Shown: in pieces, positions 11,768-21,974 of the stretch | How positions within the stretch are numbered: position 1 is the first letter of the stretch | Layout of the letters: every line of letters begins with the position of its first letter | NCBI RefSeq assembly: GCF_028583425.1 | Contig: NC_072796.1 | Span: forward strand, 86,604,464 to 86,668,463 | Direction of reading: 5' to 3' | Source of the DNA: Eublepharis macularius | Taxonomy: Eukaryota > Chordata > Lepidosauria > Squamata > Eublepharidae | Length of the DNA: 64,000 bases | Translations under genes and position numbers: made by a program | The notes under the pieces: generated by a model | The model's input: the letters and a program-made list of their open reading frames with translations, nothing else | Database searches by the model: none | What the model was told of the DNA's origin: nothing

Positions 11768-12888
11768 TTACAGGCTACCTGAAAATGTCTCCTCAGATTT
11801 CTTTCTTAAGCTTCTAAACTCCTTCCTGCTATGATCTGGGGTCATTCCAAACCTTTGTTTCATTTGATTTTTAAACATGTTATAATCATTTACCTCATCA
11901 TCCACCATTTCACTGAACACTTCACTCAAATCACCAGAGATGTGACAACTAATGTCAGTCATTCTCTGGTCATCAGGGATGTTAAAATCTTTGCAGATCC
12001 TCTCAAAATTTATAAAATAAGCCTCTATCCCCCTTTGGAAATCTGTGAATTCTTTTCATATCTACCCTCTGGTAGTTGTTTTCTTGACCCCTAGGGATTG
12101 GATTAACTCCCCCAAGTTCAATTTATCTCAATTTAAGCTTCTCCATTTCTATCGGTGACACTTTCTCAAGTCTGATCTTTCCAATTGTTTATCTTGTTGC
12201 CTTTTCCATTCCTCCATTTCTTATTACATTTTGCATCAGGGCCAGATCTAGGGTTGTCGGTGCCCAGGGCAACCCTTGTCCAGCTTTTCCCACATGCACA
12301 CAGCGTGCGCACTCCCAGTGCTGTATGATGACATCATTTTCGTGACGTCATCACACAGGGGCGGGCTTGCCGTGTGGCAAGCCAGCCCTAGCACACGGTG
12401 TACCGCAGAGCTGGTGGCGGCAGCATGGGCGTGCCCTGGGGTGGCCGGCTTGCTGCGCGGGTGGCTGAGCGCAGGGCTGGAAGGCCCTCTGCGCAGTTTG
12501 CCTGTCCTGCGCACATGGCAAGCCAGCTGCCCCATCGGCAGGGCAGGTGGAGGCCCTCCCAACCCTGCGCTCAGCCACCCACGCTGCCACCGCCAGCTCT
12601 GGCGCACTCCCGGTGACTGGGAGCCACACCCAGCGCCCCCTCTTTGGCAGCACCAGGGGCAGGCTACCCCTCCTGCCCCCCTTGATCCGGCCCTGTTTTG
12701 CATTTCTGTCTAATTTGGCTAATTCAAATTCTCTTTCCCTTTGTCATTCCCTTCCTATGCACTATTCTTTCTCTTTCATCCCTTTCTTCTTTTTCATCTG
12801 CTAACCTGACTAATTCAAGTTGTTCCATGCTTCTCTGCATTTCTAAAGGATTTTGCTCTCTGTCAACTTCACTGTCATTGCTACTCAT
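11768..12888 (-). pseudogene. Ty3/gypsy gag, interrupted by a hAT MITE
   Basis: The minus-strand frame starts with ATG at 12888-12886 and gives an acidic, coiled-coil-like N-terminus (MSSNDSEVDREQNPLEMQ, then a region rich in R, E and K). After the MITE at 12695-12237 the capsid part continues to 11768 with DISCHISGDLSEVFSEM, DYNMFKNQMKQRFGMTPD and EFRSLRKKSEETF, the pattern of gypsy capsids, also shared with SCAN domains. Several stops and frame breaks separate the pieces. A capsid of this type multimerises around the element RNA; this copy cannot be translated whole. Confidence 0.7.
12237..12695. mobile_element. hAT-type MITE with 8-bp duplication
   Basis: A 459-bp GC-rich insertion. Its termini are CAGGGCCAGATCTAGGG at the left and the complement of CAGGGCCGGATCAAGGG at the right. 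It is flanked by TTTTGCAT at 12229-12236 and 12696-12703. Terminal CAGGG with an 8-bp duplication is diagnostic for the hAT superfamily. It has no transposase; open frames on both strands are by-products of the GC-rich sequence. It interrupts the gypsy gag and so is younger. Confidence 0.9.
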
Positions 12889-12995
12889 CTTTTTAACACC
12901 TCCCTTTCTCTGCAGTTGGTTGTCAGGTTCTGGCAGTTAGATCCCAACAGTACTCCACTGCACACACTCCAGTGTATGAGTTAGTTACTTTATTA

Positions 12996-13675
12996 GAGAT
13001 CCATCAGTATCAGCATACACAGACAAGGGTATTGGCAGAACTGACGTGTAAAGATTTGGGGGGGTTAGTTATAGGGCAAGTTTCTGCTTGTTGGATATGG
13101 ATGATTAGGATTCTGGTGCAAAAGAGCCAGGAAGGGGGGAAGGGATTTTGAGATAGGAGCAAAGAAGAGAAGCAAAAAATGAAGTCATTTTTAGTTCCCA
13201 AGCTCAAGCTGGCCCTCAAGGACACATTCTCAAGCTGCTGCAAAAATGAAAGTAGACACCACAGCAGGCACCTGTAAGATAAACAACTCCCAGCCAAACA
13301 GACCACTGACATAGACAGACATATATGACACTGGCTTTATTTTCGTAAGTGGCATTTTGGTGACAACTCCTTATATTTTACCCTTTTTTATTTATCTCAG
13401 GAGAGTCAAACCTTTTTGGAACACCTGCTCTGTTTCTTTTTAAGGCTCTGGGGTCCTTACTGCTGCTCCTCTTTATATCATCTCAAAATATTTACCTCAG
13501 GAGGGAAATCCCTTTTGCCAAACCTGTTAAATGGCTTTGGGTTTCTATTATAGCTCCTTACTTTTTTACTGCCATCTTTTACCTCAGGAGGGCAACTCCT
13601 TTTTTCAGTAAATTACTCCTTTTCTTAATTCACTCTGTTACCCTCTCCACAGCACCTTCTTACAATTATCTTTAA
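12996..13675. other. Unassigned DNA, possibly decayed gypsy 5' LTR
   Basis: Lies upstream of the gypsy gag on the minus strand and may include its U3 region. Short pyrimidine-rich direct repeats of the form TTTACCTCAGGAGGG recur at about 13395, 13490 and 13570, suggesting an old tandem array of roughly 80 bp. No gene seen. Confidence 0.35.
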
Positions 13676-14520
13676 CTTTTATTTTTATTAATTTTTTTAT
13701 TTTATTTTTTCAATTTATATACCGCCCATCCCCAGGGGCTCTGGGCGGTGAACAGTTAAAATCAATAAAAACAAAAACTAAAATCAATATACAAATAATA
13801 AAACAAATTAACAAGGTGCAGTGGTGGGGAGAACCTTCCCCACCCCAAAGGTGGGAGGCCGACATGGCACCGCCCCCTTCAATCACCAAACGCCTGGCGG
13901 AACAGCTCTGTCTTACAGGCCCGGCGGAACGATAATATGTCCCACTGGGCCCGGGTTTCCATTGACAGAGCGTTCCACCAGGCTGGGGCCAGGACTGAAA
14001 AGGCCCTGGCCCTGGTTGAAGTGAGGCGGGCTTCCTTAGGGCAGGGGAACAAAAGTAAATATTTATTCACTGATCGAAGCGATCTCCGGGGAACGTACAG
14101 GGAGAGGCGGTCCCGAAGATATGCCGGTCCCAACCCACTCAGGGCTTTAAAGGTAAGAACCAACACTTTGAATCTGATTCGGAATTCAACCGCAAGCCAG
14201 TGCAGCTGGCGCAGGACAGGTGTGATGTGTGTCTGGTAAGGTATACCAGTCAGGACCCGTGCCGCCGCATTCTGGACCAGTTGTAGTTTCCGGATCAGGC
14301 CCAGGGGTAGCCCAGCGTAGAGTGAGTTACAGTAATCTAGCCTGGAGGTGACCGTTGCATGGATCACTGTAGCCAGGTCCTGGGGCGTCAGGTAGGGGGC
14401 AAGTTGCCTGATCTGACGAAGATGGAAAAATGCAGACTTGGCAACCGCCGTGACCTGGGCCTCCATTAATAGGGAGGCATCCAGGAGCACACCCAGACTC
14501 TTTACCACTGGCAAAGTTGC
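13676..14520 (-). pseudogene. L2-type LINE fragment, reverse transcriptase C-terminus
   Basis: A 211-codon minus-strand frame (14514-13879) with a full L2-type RT C-terminal region: VVKSLGVLLDASLLMEAQV, HLRQIRQLAPYLT, TSRLDYCNSLYAGLPLGLI, LVQNAAARVLTG, ITPVLRQLHWLAVEFRI and KALSGLGPAYLRDRL. The 3' tail on the minus strand contains CCGCCCAGAGCCCCTGGGGA and then ATATAAATTG with A-rich sequence down to 13676. The catalytic core is missing (5' truncation at about 14519). It is better preserved than the L2 copies elsewhere in the window. Confidence 0.9.
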
Positions 14521-14524
14521 CAGT

Positions 14525-15467
14525 GGTGTCCCATCCCGACTGTTGTACGGAATCCCTATTTGGATACAGGCCTTTACTAAAAGAATTGAGCGTATCTACT
14601 CTGTCTTCCTGCATAGGATCCTTGGTTTATCCAATTCAGTGTCGTTGTTTACCCTCAGTAAGGAATTGGATCTGCACCTGATAGAATCTCGGGCCTGGAT
14701 CACTACTATTAAATTCTGGCTCCGTCTTCATTTTCGATCCTCCCCTACTAGCCTAATGGCTCAACTTCTAACTGATCCCTTTATCTCAGATTGGTCACAG
14801 GCTGTAGTGGAAAAGATTGGTTCCTTAGGAATCGACTTGGAGCCTTTATATAATGGTGGTGAGGTGGCAATTCTGCAGGTGGTTAAGAGGAGAATTTGGG
14901 ATATTGAGGCGCAGACTATTAATGCCGGCAGCTCCGGAGTCTGCTCCCCTCATTCACTGTCCCTCTATTCCTCGCATACCACCATGGCGGCGTATATTGT
15001 TGATCTGATAAACCCAGTGTTTAGGAGGGCTTTTATGTTAGCGAGGTTCAATCTCTATCCCTCAGCAGTGGTCACAGGCAGATACGGGGGTATTCCATAT
15101 AGGGATAGGCTGTGTGACTGTACTCTGAGGGAACCTGATTCAATCTCACATATTCTTTTTCGCTGCCCCAAATATTCTGTTATGCGCAGTTTATTGATTC
15201 GTCCTCTTTTTCCTGTGCAGAGGGATTTTTTGGATAAGGATCTAAAATTTTTCTTAGCTGACAAGAGTCCAGCAATAACCCTATCCGTTGCTGAATTCCT
15301 GGCTTATGTGTGGAAGTCAAGGGTAACATTTTATAAAGCCCCCTATGACTGTGCTGTATCCTGAGATAATTTTGCTGTCTGGGGACACGATTGTGCTGCC
15401 CTATGAATTTATTTCAAAACATTTCTCCTGTTTTGTCTGTATTATTTATGCCAATAAAGGTTGCTGT
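14525..15467 (+). pseudogene. Non-LTR retrotransposon C-terminus with zinc knuckle, 5'-truncated
   Basis: An open frame runs to a stop at 15362-15364. It contains SRLLYGIPIWIQAFTKRIER and later DRLCDCTLREPDSISHILFRC followed by P, K and Y: a CxC...H...C zinc-binding pattern typical of the end of LINE ORF2. The catalytic RT core is absent. The 3' UTR ends near ATTTATGCCAATAAAGGTTG (about 15446-15467). I could not assign the clade; it differs from the L2 copies in this window. It abuts the L2 fragment 5'-to-5' at a 24-bp palindrome (14504-14527). Confidence 0.75.
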
Positions 15468-15624
15468 GGCTGTGTCCCATCCAGGGCAGGGAGCTGGATG
15501 GGATAACATCCAGAATAACATTTTGGTCACACTGAATTTCTTCATACATACACACAACTTAAGGTATTCTCTACCTTACCAAGGTGTTTACCCCAAGAAA
15601 ACATTTACATTGTGATATCTTCCC

Positions 15625-15936
15625 TCAGTCAATGTTTTTAAGCCAATCAGGGTTAAACAAAACAGATACTTTGTTTACAATATGAAACATAGGAATGAAT
15701 GGTTTTAAACTCATAAACGAACTGGGGTTAAACAGAGAATGTTTCAATGTAACAAATCAGGTTTGTAATCAGCCAGCAAATATCTCTGCTGCCTTCTCTC
15801 AGCAGTGACCAAAATCTTTCTCTCCTCCTCTTTCTCTGCCCAACAGATTCCAACTGTCCCTGGCTCAGCATTCTGCCCCCTCTCATTGGTTGGTTTCTCA
15901 GGATAGACAGAGCGGGAGCCAGTCCTGTCTCTCACA
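15625..15936 (-). repeat. Solo-LTR-like dispersed repeat, copy 2
   Basis: Closely matches 8870-9184 over about 300 bp in the same orientation, including the run around AAACATAGGAATGAATGGTT. On the minus strand it begins TGTGAGAGACAGGACTGGCT and contains CCAATGAGAGG. Similarity extends weakly to about 15560. It is probably a solo LTR of an unidentified family. Confidence 0.55.
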
Positions 15937-17180
15937 GGAACATATTCATATATGCATCTATGATGCATGTGTATCTTAGCTGGTCTGCAAGCTCATAACT
16001 CTGATATGGTCTATTTTACCATACAGTCTTTTCCTGTAATTTTCTTTCCTTTGACATATATGGGATAGATGAGTGTATGTTACCTTACAAGTCTATACTT
16101 GGTCCAGAATAATGATGGATGGAGTCAATATGGAAAGCAATCACCATCCCAACCTTGCTGGATGGTAAACCACTTTTTGAAGCCTAGTTCCATGTGAAAG
16201 AAAGTTAGAAGACCAGGTCTGTTACCATAGCTAGCGGTGTTGAAAGAGATCTGTTTTACAGTAAAATTATTCTGTATACCTAAACTGCTCACTGTCATGT
16301 CTCGGGAAGGACTTTGGCTGGCTGAAACACAACCAGATGATCTCAAGCATTGTTTCCAAGACAGACAGATTATAAAAAGAGGCATGAGAGAGGCATCTAG
16401 GGGAAAAGTTTTATTTAAAAAATTATATGAGAACAGTGAAAAAAATCCTATTGCCAAGAGAGGTCAAGTGTAATCCATTGTTTAGAAAGAGGCTTGGAGT
16501 TTTTCAGTAAAAGATTACTAAGGTTGCAGTGCTAAGGACAATTGCCTGGGAGTAAACCTTATTGAACAACATGGGATTTACTTCAAAGCAGAACTTCTCA
16601 GGATTGTTCCAGAAATCTTTTTACAGCATATATGTGTCCAATACATTCCATACAAGTTTCTACTAATGTTGTTGACCTTGTGATACTCCCATCAAGATGA
16701 TTCATTTCAATTACACCAAAACCCAACAAACTCACCTTTTTTGGACTTCAAGCGAAGACAACAGCAATTATTTAACACTGAATGATATAAAAGCTGAACT
16801 TTAGCATAATTCAGCAAGAGACATTGCTCTGTCCTCTTTAGTCAGAGGTTTACTGTTTATTAAGAGTTGACATATTGTTTTCACACAGCTCATCTGTATA
16901 CTTTAAGCATTTGGATGGGCTGAACAGAAGATTTGATGTTATAGGCCTTTTTTACAGCAGCAAATAGAAATTTACTGGCCAATTAAATGTTTAAATCTGT
17001 AAAAAGAATAAATGTTATAGAGCCCAGATTGCTTCCAGTAATCCCTCAGTTAAATATATAATAGGCGTAACACTCCAGCTGTTATAGACTACTTTTCCTC
17101 TGGCTTCAACAGATGGGTTATAAATTTTTGTGAAAAGAAGTCACAACAGCAGCCTTTCTGGAATGGAACCATAGTGACAA
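15937..17180. other. Unassigned DNA with one dispersed repeat
   Basis: No gene seen. Positions 16522-16611 carry a small repeat with CCTGGGAGTAAACCTTATTG and a partly complementary second half; related pieces occur at 53447-53508 and 55108-55165. The rest is AT-rich and unassigned. Confidence 0.4.
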
Positions 17181-17199
17181 AGAAACAGCTGTCAGTTAT

Positions 17200-18331
17200 T
17201 TTTCAGAATGGTGAGGGTGCAATTAAACATAGAGAGCACCACACAAGGAGAGCCATCCATTTCTATGAAGAATTCGGCACTCCTGGTAGCAGCATTGCTG
17301 CTTAAGCCGGGTGCTAGGCTTTGCAGCCTTGCATGGAGGGAGAAACAGGCTCCCTTCCGAGCATACGGGGATTGGCCGGGGACAGAGCCTACAGCCTTAT
17401 TAGGTGGCTCCACTCACCTGGCCAGCAGTCGCTGCTTTCACTTGGAGAGGGAAGGAGCTTTTTCAGCTCTCTCCGAGTGAGGGAAAGGAGGCCTACCTTG
17501 GTGCCTTCGAGGCGACGAGCGAGCGGCGAGAGGCGAGCAGCAAGCGAGGGAAGGCCACACAGCAGCAAGGACTGCCAGAGGCTTGCACAGCCTGGCGGTG
17601 CAGAGGCATCTGCTGTGAGGGCCCACTCATCAGCCCTTTCTTCGGCAGTGTGGCGGCGCAGTGGCGCAGCTTTACAGCCGGGGGAGCAGATTTCATTTTG
17701 GGCATCTTTTTAAGGAGATTCCCCCCCCCCCGTTAACTTGACCTGGGGCTGGTGGGCAATCACGGCTTAGGAGGAAGCAAGGCTTTGCCGCGTTGTCTGG
17801 GTGGGGATGGGAACCCCCCTTTTTTGGGTTTTCCTTAGGGCCCCATCTTAGAACAGCCTTTGGGTGGCCTGGTGTTACAGGTGTGGGCTGAGCTATTCGG
17901 GCTGTTTCCCCTGGTGCTTGTGGGGAAACAGGGAGTTGGTTGCTGGGCCTTTACAACTTTGGCCTAGTATAGCAGCTCTGCTGGTGCAGGGCAGCTGTTT
18001 GGAGCGGTTTCTTTGGCTTGGCTCTTTCCCCACCTTCCAGAAGCTGCGGCTCTGGTCGGTGGCTATTTTTGGCAGCAATTCCCTTGCCTGGTGGCCATTT
18101 GGTGCCTTCTTAGGTGGGGGCCATTTTCTGGCTGATTTCTATCAGTGGCCATTTTGTTGCTGCTTTGGGCGGTTGCCATTTTGTAGTTGCTTATTGGCGG
18201 CGGCCATTGTGGTTCCAAATAACATCATTGGGTAAGCAATTGGTGGGGCTCTTCTTTGAGGACTGCTGATCGATGAGGCCTTTGTTTGTTGCCTCCCTCC
18301 CTTTTTAATTTTCTTTAGGTGAGTCCCCAGG
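17200..18331 (+). other. GC-rich leader, probable 5' region of the Ngaro element
   Basis: GC content rises from about 17280, just upstream of the Ngaro gag, and the sequence holds no domain-bearing open frame. Position and composition suggest the untranslated 5' region and promoter of the element. I could not identify the split direct repeats that Ngaro elements carry, apart from a shared GGGGAAACAGGG at 17928 and 30740, so the boundary is unproven. Confidence 0.35.
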
Positions 18332-19791
18332 ATGCTGCCTAAAAAGACTGGTGGCCCATCCAAGGGAAAATAGCCAGCCAAGTGGCTTGCAACTAAAAGG
18401 CCTCCCCCTCCCACACTGTCTTCCTCTGATGAGGAGGATGGTGGGCCTACCAGATAAGAAATATCTGGCTGCCGTTCACCCTGTAAGGTGCTGCCTTGGA
18501 TCAGGCGAGGGGGAGTGTTCAGTCTGTTGGTACAGGGGCCAGGGCATGCTGGCCTACTAAGCTGGCTTCTAGTGCTGCCTTTCACAGGGAAATTCTAATG
18601 CACATTTCTGCTCTTGAGGATGCCTCAGTGATGGAGCAGGGGGAATCCAATGACATTCAGGCAGCATCCAAGCCTTCTGAGGATGTCCCTTCGGTGGTGG
18701 CTGAGCCAGAAGCAGTGGGAGACTCTGGGCAAGTTGCCATAGCAGTGGAGCCAGCGGTTCAGGAGGGTAAGTTTTCCCTGCCTCAGCAGGGGTGCACCTG
18801 GCATTGGGGGCCCTGGGGTCAGTCGGCTGCCTCCATGCCTCCAGGCCCAACATTTCTGACTCCAACCAAGTCATCTCCGGCCTGGTCTTCTATGGCCACC
18901 TCAAGTTGGCAAGGGTGTGCTGGGCCGTCTCACAGTCAGCAACAGGCCCCGATTGGAGTGACCCCATCTGGGTTTCAATCTGCAGGATGGCCGTTTGGCT
19001 ATGGTCAGCAGTAGGGTTTTCCCCCTTATGGGCCCTCCCTTTATGGCTTTGTTCCATACAGAGCCTTGCCATTCGGTGATACTGCTTTGCCTCTGGGTGA
19101 TCACTTGACACAGGCCACCCCAGATAAGATTATAAAGGGAGAGTATGTTGATGTCTTTACCCTTCTCTTCAGAGAGCAGGAGAAGAAGGATAAAGAGGAT
19201 TTAGATGAAAGGGACAAGGAGAAAATCAGGCGGAGGCGGGTTGACTGAAATTGGTCAAATTGGTTGCCGGGGTTCCTTATTTATGCAGGGGTATTGGCTA
19301 GGGCACAGCCTTGGAGGGCTGTTTCTCTTTTCCAACACAAGGATATCATTTATAAAGGTTACACAGACTTTATCAGTTCAACCTGGCTCCAGTATGATGA
19401 GGAGTTTAGAATGCTTGCTGCCCATAACCCCAGTTTGCCATGGGACCAAATTCACCAGCAGCTATGGCTGCAGGTGATGTCCCTGGCCAAACCAAATTCG
19501 GGGGATAGGTCTGAAAGCGGCCACTTGATTCACTGCCCCGAGTTGGCATCTGGCACCTGCACCCCCACAGGGCAGCAGGTTCAACCCCAGCTGCTCTGCT
19601 GGGATTTTACATCCAAGGGCCAGTGCAATAGGAAGGCAGGTAAATATAGACATGAGTGCCCTTCCTGTGCTGGCCCCCACCCCTATGCAGCTTGTCCAAA
19701 GGATAAGCAGGGTAGTAAGCGTTCATGGGGCAGCGATGGCCAGCAAGGGGCTGGAAAAGGGCCCCAGCCCAGTAAAGCTGAGAGTACTTGA
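18332..19791 (+). pseudogene. Ngaro gag-like protein, broken
   Basis: An ATG at 18332 begins MLPKKTGGPSKGK and is followed at once by an in-frame stop, then serine/acidic residues (LSSSDEEDGGPT). After a frame change before 18496 one frame runs to 19791 with two in-frame stops (19012-19014 and 19246-19248). It includes IIKGEYVDVFTLLFREQEKK, an E/K/R-rich helix, GFLIYAGVLARAQPW, YDEEFRMLAAHNPSLPWDQI and a cysteine/histidine cluster CWDFTSKGQCNRKAGKYRHE followed by CPSC. This layout is characteristic of DIRS/Ngaro gag proteins, which package element RNA. Confidence 0.8.
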
Positions 19792-19804
19792 TCACTTGTT
19801 GTGA

Positions 19805-20322
19805 CTTTACCCTCGGCGCCAGGATGCTGAGTATTTGATTTTGGATTTTCAGTTGGGTTTTTGCATCCCCTTACAGGGTGAACGGACGCCTTTCATGGCA
19901 GCCAACTTTCAGTCTGTGGCTGGCATGGAAGACGTGGTATGTGCCAAGATTGCAAAAAAATGTGTTAAAGGGCACGTTCTTGGGCCATTTGACTCCCCTC
20001 CTTTTCCTTGCCTAAGTGTTTCCCCGCTAGGGGTGGTACTCAAAAAGACGGCAGGTGAATTTTGCCTTAGTCACCATATATCCTTCACAAGAGGGGGCTC
20101 AGTGAATGATTCTATTCCTGAGTATCTTTGTTCGGTGCATTATATATCTTTTGTCAAGGCGGTCAAGGTGGTCTGCCGGTGTGGGGTAGGTGCAGAATTG
20201 GCAAAGTGTGATATTAAATCGGCTTTTCGCCTGCTTCCGGTTCATCCAGAAGATTTTGAGCTTCTTGGGTTCTCATTTGAGGGCAAGTATTATATGGATA
20301 GGGCCCTTCCAATGGGGTGCTC
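19805..20322 (+). pseudogene. Ngaro reverse transcriptase, N-terminal half
   Basis: The frame reads LYPRRQDAEYLILDFQLGF, then ESVAG-type sequence (FQSVAGMEDVVCAKIAKKC), SPLGVVLKKTAGEFCLSHH, GGSVNDSIPEYLCSVHYISF, AELAKCDIKSAFRLLPVHP (first catalytic Asp in the CDIKSAF motif) and YYMDRALPMGCS. This is the standard DIRS/Ngaro RT fingers and early palm. The host codon series stops at 20322 where the chromovirus-derived insertion starts. It happens to stay open into the foreign gag fragment, giving a chimeric 576-codon frame to 21565 that is almost certainly accidental. Confidence 0.85.
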
Positions 20323-21556
20323 GTGGGGAGCCAGACCCCGAGAAACCAGAGAGCGCCGGGCAGGTGGACTCCATCCACGAGTCTCGATGGACGGGCGCCG
20401 AAGCCTAGAAACCGTCCCGGAGCTAGATAGCAGCCAACCATGGCGATATTGGAACAGGACGTTTGAGCAGATGGAGGGGGACACGTCTCGCCGCGGCGCC
20501 CTGAGTTGGGATTATTCCGAACTTGCTCCGTGGAAAGAGCCAACGGAAGTCCCTGAACAAAGTTGGGAGCAGATACAAGGTCGCACCTATGCGGTAGATA
20601 CCAGCATCTCGGCCGTGACGGGTATGGCCAAGGGAATTCTAGCCGCGAGGTCGCGAATAGTCCAAGGGGACCCTCCTCCGTGGGGCCCTTTCTCCCCGGT
20701 GAGTACAGCGAATGAAGGTTCCCTGAGCGAACAACCGGGGCCAAGTCGAATGCAACAATTAGAAGCTAAGCTGATGGATATGGAAGAAAGTTTGGCTCAC
20801 GCCATTCATTTAATTTCCTCAATGGGAGCAGGAGAAAGACTGTCTCCTGAAGAGATGGCGATACAGATAGCTACCCTCCAAAGTGTCATCTCCTATCCGA
20901 TGGAGGAAGTTCAGCAGCGGTCGTCACCTACCGGCGAGGGGGGCACCTATCCTGGCGAATCGGGAGAACAACCCAAGGAACTTCCCACACAGCGGGAAAT
21001 TCCACCGAGAAGGGATAACCCGGTTGTGCCACCCGGTGAGACTCCCATCGAACCTCCTATCACGGGAGGGGATGTGCCGCCAGACGAGACCCCCGTTGAG
21101 AGGCCTACGGAAGGGGAGGAAAAGCCAAGTGATACACCGGTGATACCCCCCCATACTTCTCCTATAACGGTCCGGCCGGACCAAGCGGGAGCACCCGCGG
21201 CTCCATCCGGGGAGGGAGCCCCTGGTCAACCGCGCGAAACTGTTCCCGTCGGGCAACCTTCGGGAGACGGTCTACCAGCGCCAAGAGGCCAGCCGATGCT
21301 TCCCAGAATAACAACGCCTGGAGGGGCAAGCCCGCGCGGCCTTCCACCCGTTCGACCCTCGCCGCTGCGGCCCCTCTCACCTCGACCGCGGCTCATACCG
21401 TTGCAGCAGCCCCAGGACCAGCCCGTCTTACCACCTCCGAATCAACCGGGAAGGCCTGCACCTCTACGGCACCTCCAACCCCCTCCTCCGCGGCCGATCT
21501 CCACTCAACCACACCAGCTGCCTCCACCTCGACAGCTGCCGCCAACGCCTCCTGTG
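20323..21556 (+). repeat. Inverted 1,234-bp copy of the chromovirus gag 5' region
   Basis: This segment is the reverse complement of 26571-27804 inside the adjacent chromovirus, at equal length (1,234 bp). I saw one amino-acid-changing difference, Ala versus Val around 21280. It encodes the gag coiled-coil and proline-rich part in frame but lacks the gag start, capsid and zinc knuckle. Its right end overlaps the first four bases of the LTR terminus (TGTG at 21553-21556 fits both gag and LTR). Its left end joins the Ngaro RT at 20322/20323. It forms a large fold-back structure with the element. Confidence 0.92.
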
Positions 21557-21960
21557 GCTAGATAAGGCACTCTCTGCAAGATTCCCTTTAGAAGCAAGAA
21601 TAAGTCCAATGTCTGGCAAAGGAAGCTTTATTGCAGAAAAGGTCCATTATAGTCCACTGTCCTGAATAGGAGACTCAGGATGGTACATGATCATTGTTAC
21701 CAATGAAGAGCAAGCATAGGATACAGAGTAACAATACCCATCTGGAACAGCCTCCCCCCACAGTTCTCAAAACAACATCTTTCAGTCCTGGGAAGCTGCT
21801 CTCCTTCAAGGCCAATGCTTGGTGGAATGGTGTTAGACAAAACAGTCTCCTCTGGTGGGAATGCTGCCTGGGAACTGGTGCACCTGAGGAGAAAACACTT
21901 AAACACTAAAAGCATTAGAAAATGGAGTCAGTATAGTTAAGATATATACTGGACCTGACA
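21553..21960 (-). repeat. Chromovirus 3' LTR
   Basis: 408 bp; on the minus strand it starts TGTCAGGTCC and ends TAGCCACA, so it has the expected TG...CA termini. It matches 28084-28491 except T/C at 21828/28359 and C/A at 21849/28380. Its outer end joins the inverted gag fragment rather than host DNA. Confidence 0.95.
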
Positions 21961-21974
21961 TTTCTGCCCCCCTT
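21961..21974 (-). promoter_or_regulatory. Polypurine tract
   Basis: On the minus strand AAGGGGGGCAGAAA lies directly before the 3' LTR, in the position where plus-strand DNA synthesis is primed. It overlaps the pol stop codon. Confidence 0.85.

Larger units (their letters stand above)
10500..12995 (-). mobile_element. Decayed Ty3/gypsy retrotransposon, gag then integrase
   Basis: On the minus strand this holds a gag start at 12888, a capsid-like region ending at 11768 and integrase fragments at 11111-10513. A complement of AATAAA at 12989-12994 upstream of gag fits the R region of a 5' LTR. A hAT-type MITE (12237-12695) interrupts gag. Only about 650 bp lie between gag and integrase, too little for protease, RT and RNase H, so either those were deleted or the element has the Gmr1-like order in which integrase precedes RT. 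No RT motif was found below 10513. Confidence 0.7.

Noticed and set aside
12248..12804. Open frames of 80-150 codons
   Set aside because: They lie inside the hAT MITE, whose GC-rich palindromic composition keeps several frames open. They are not its transposase.
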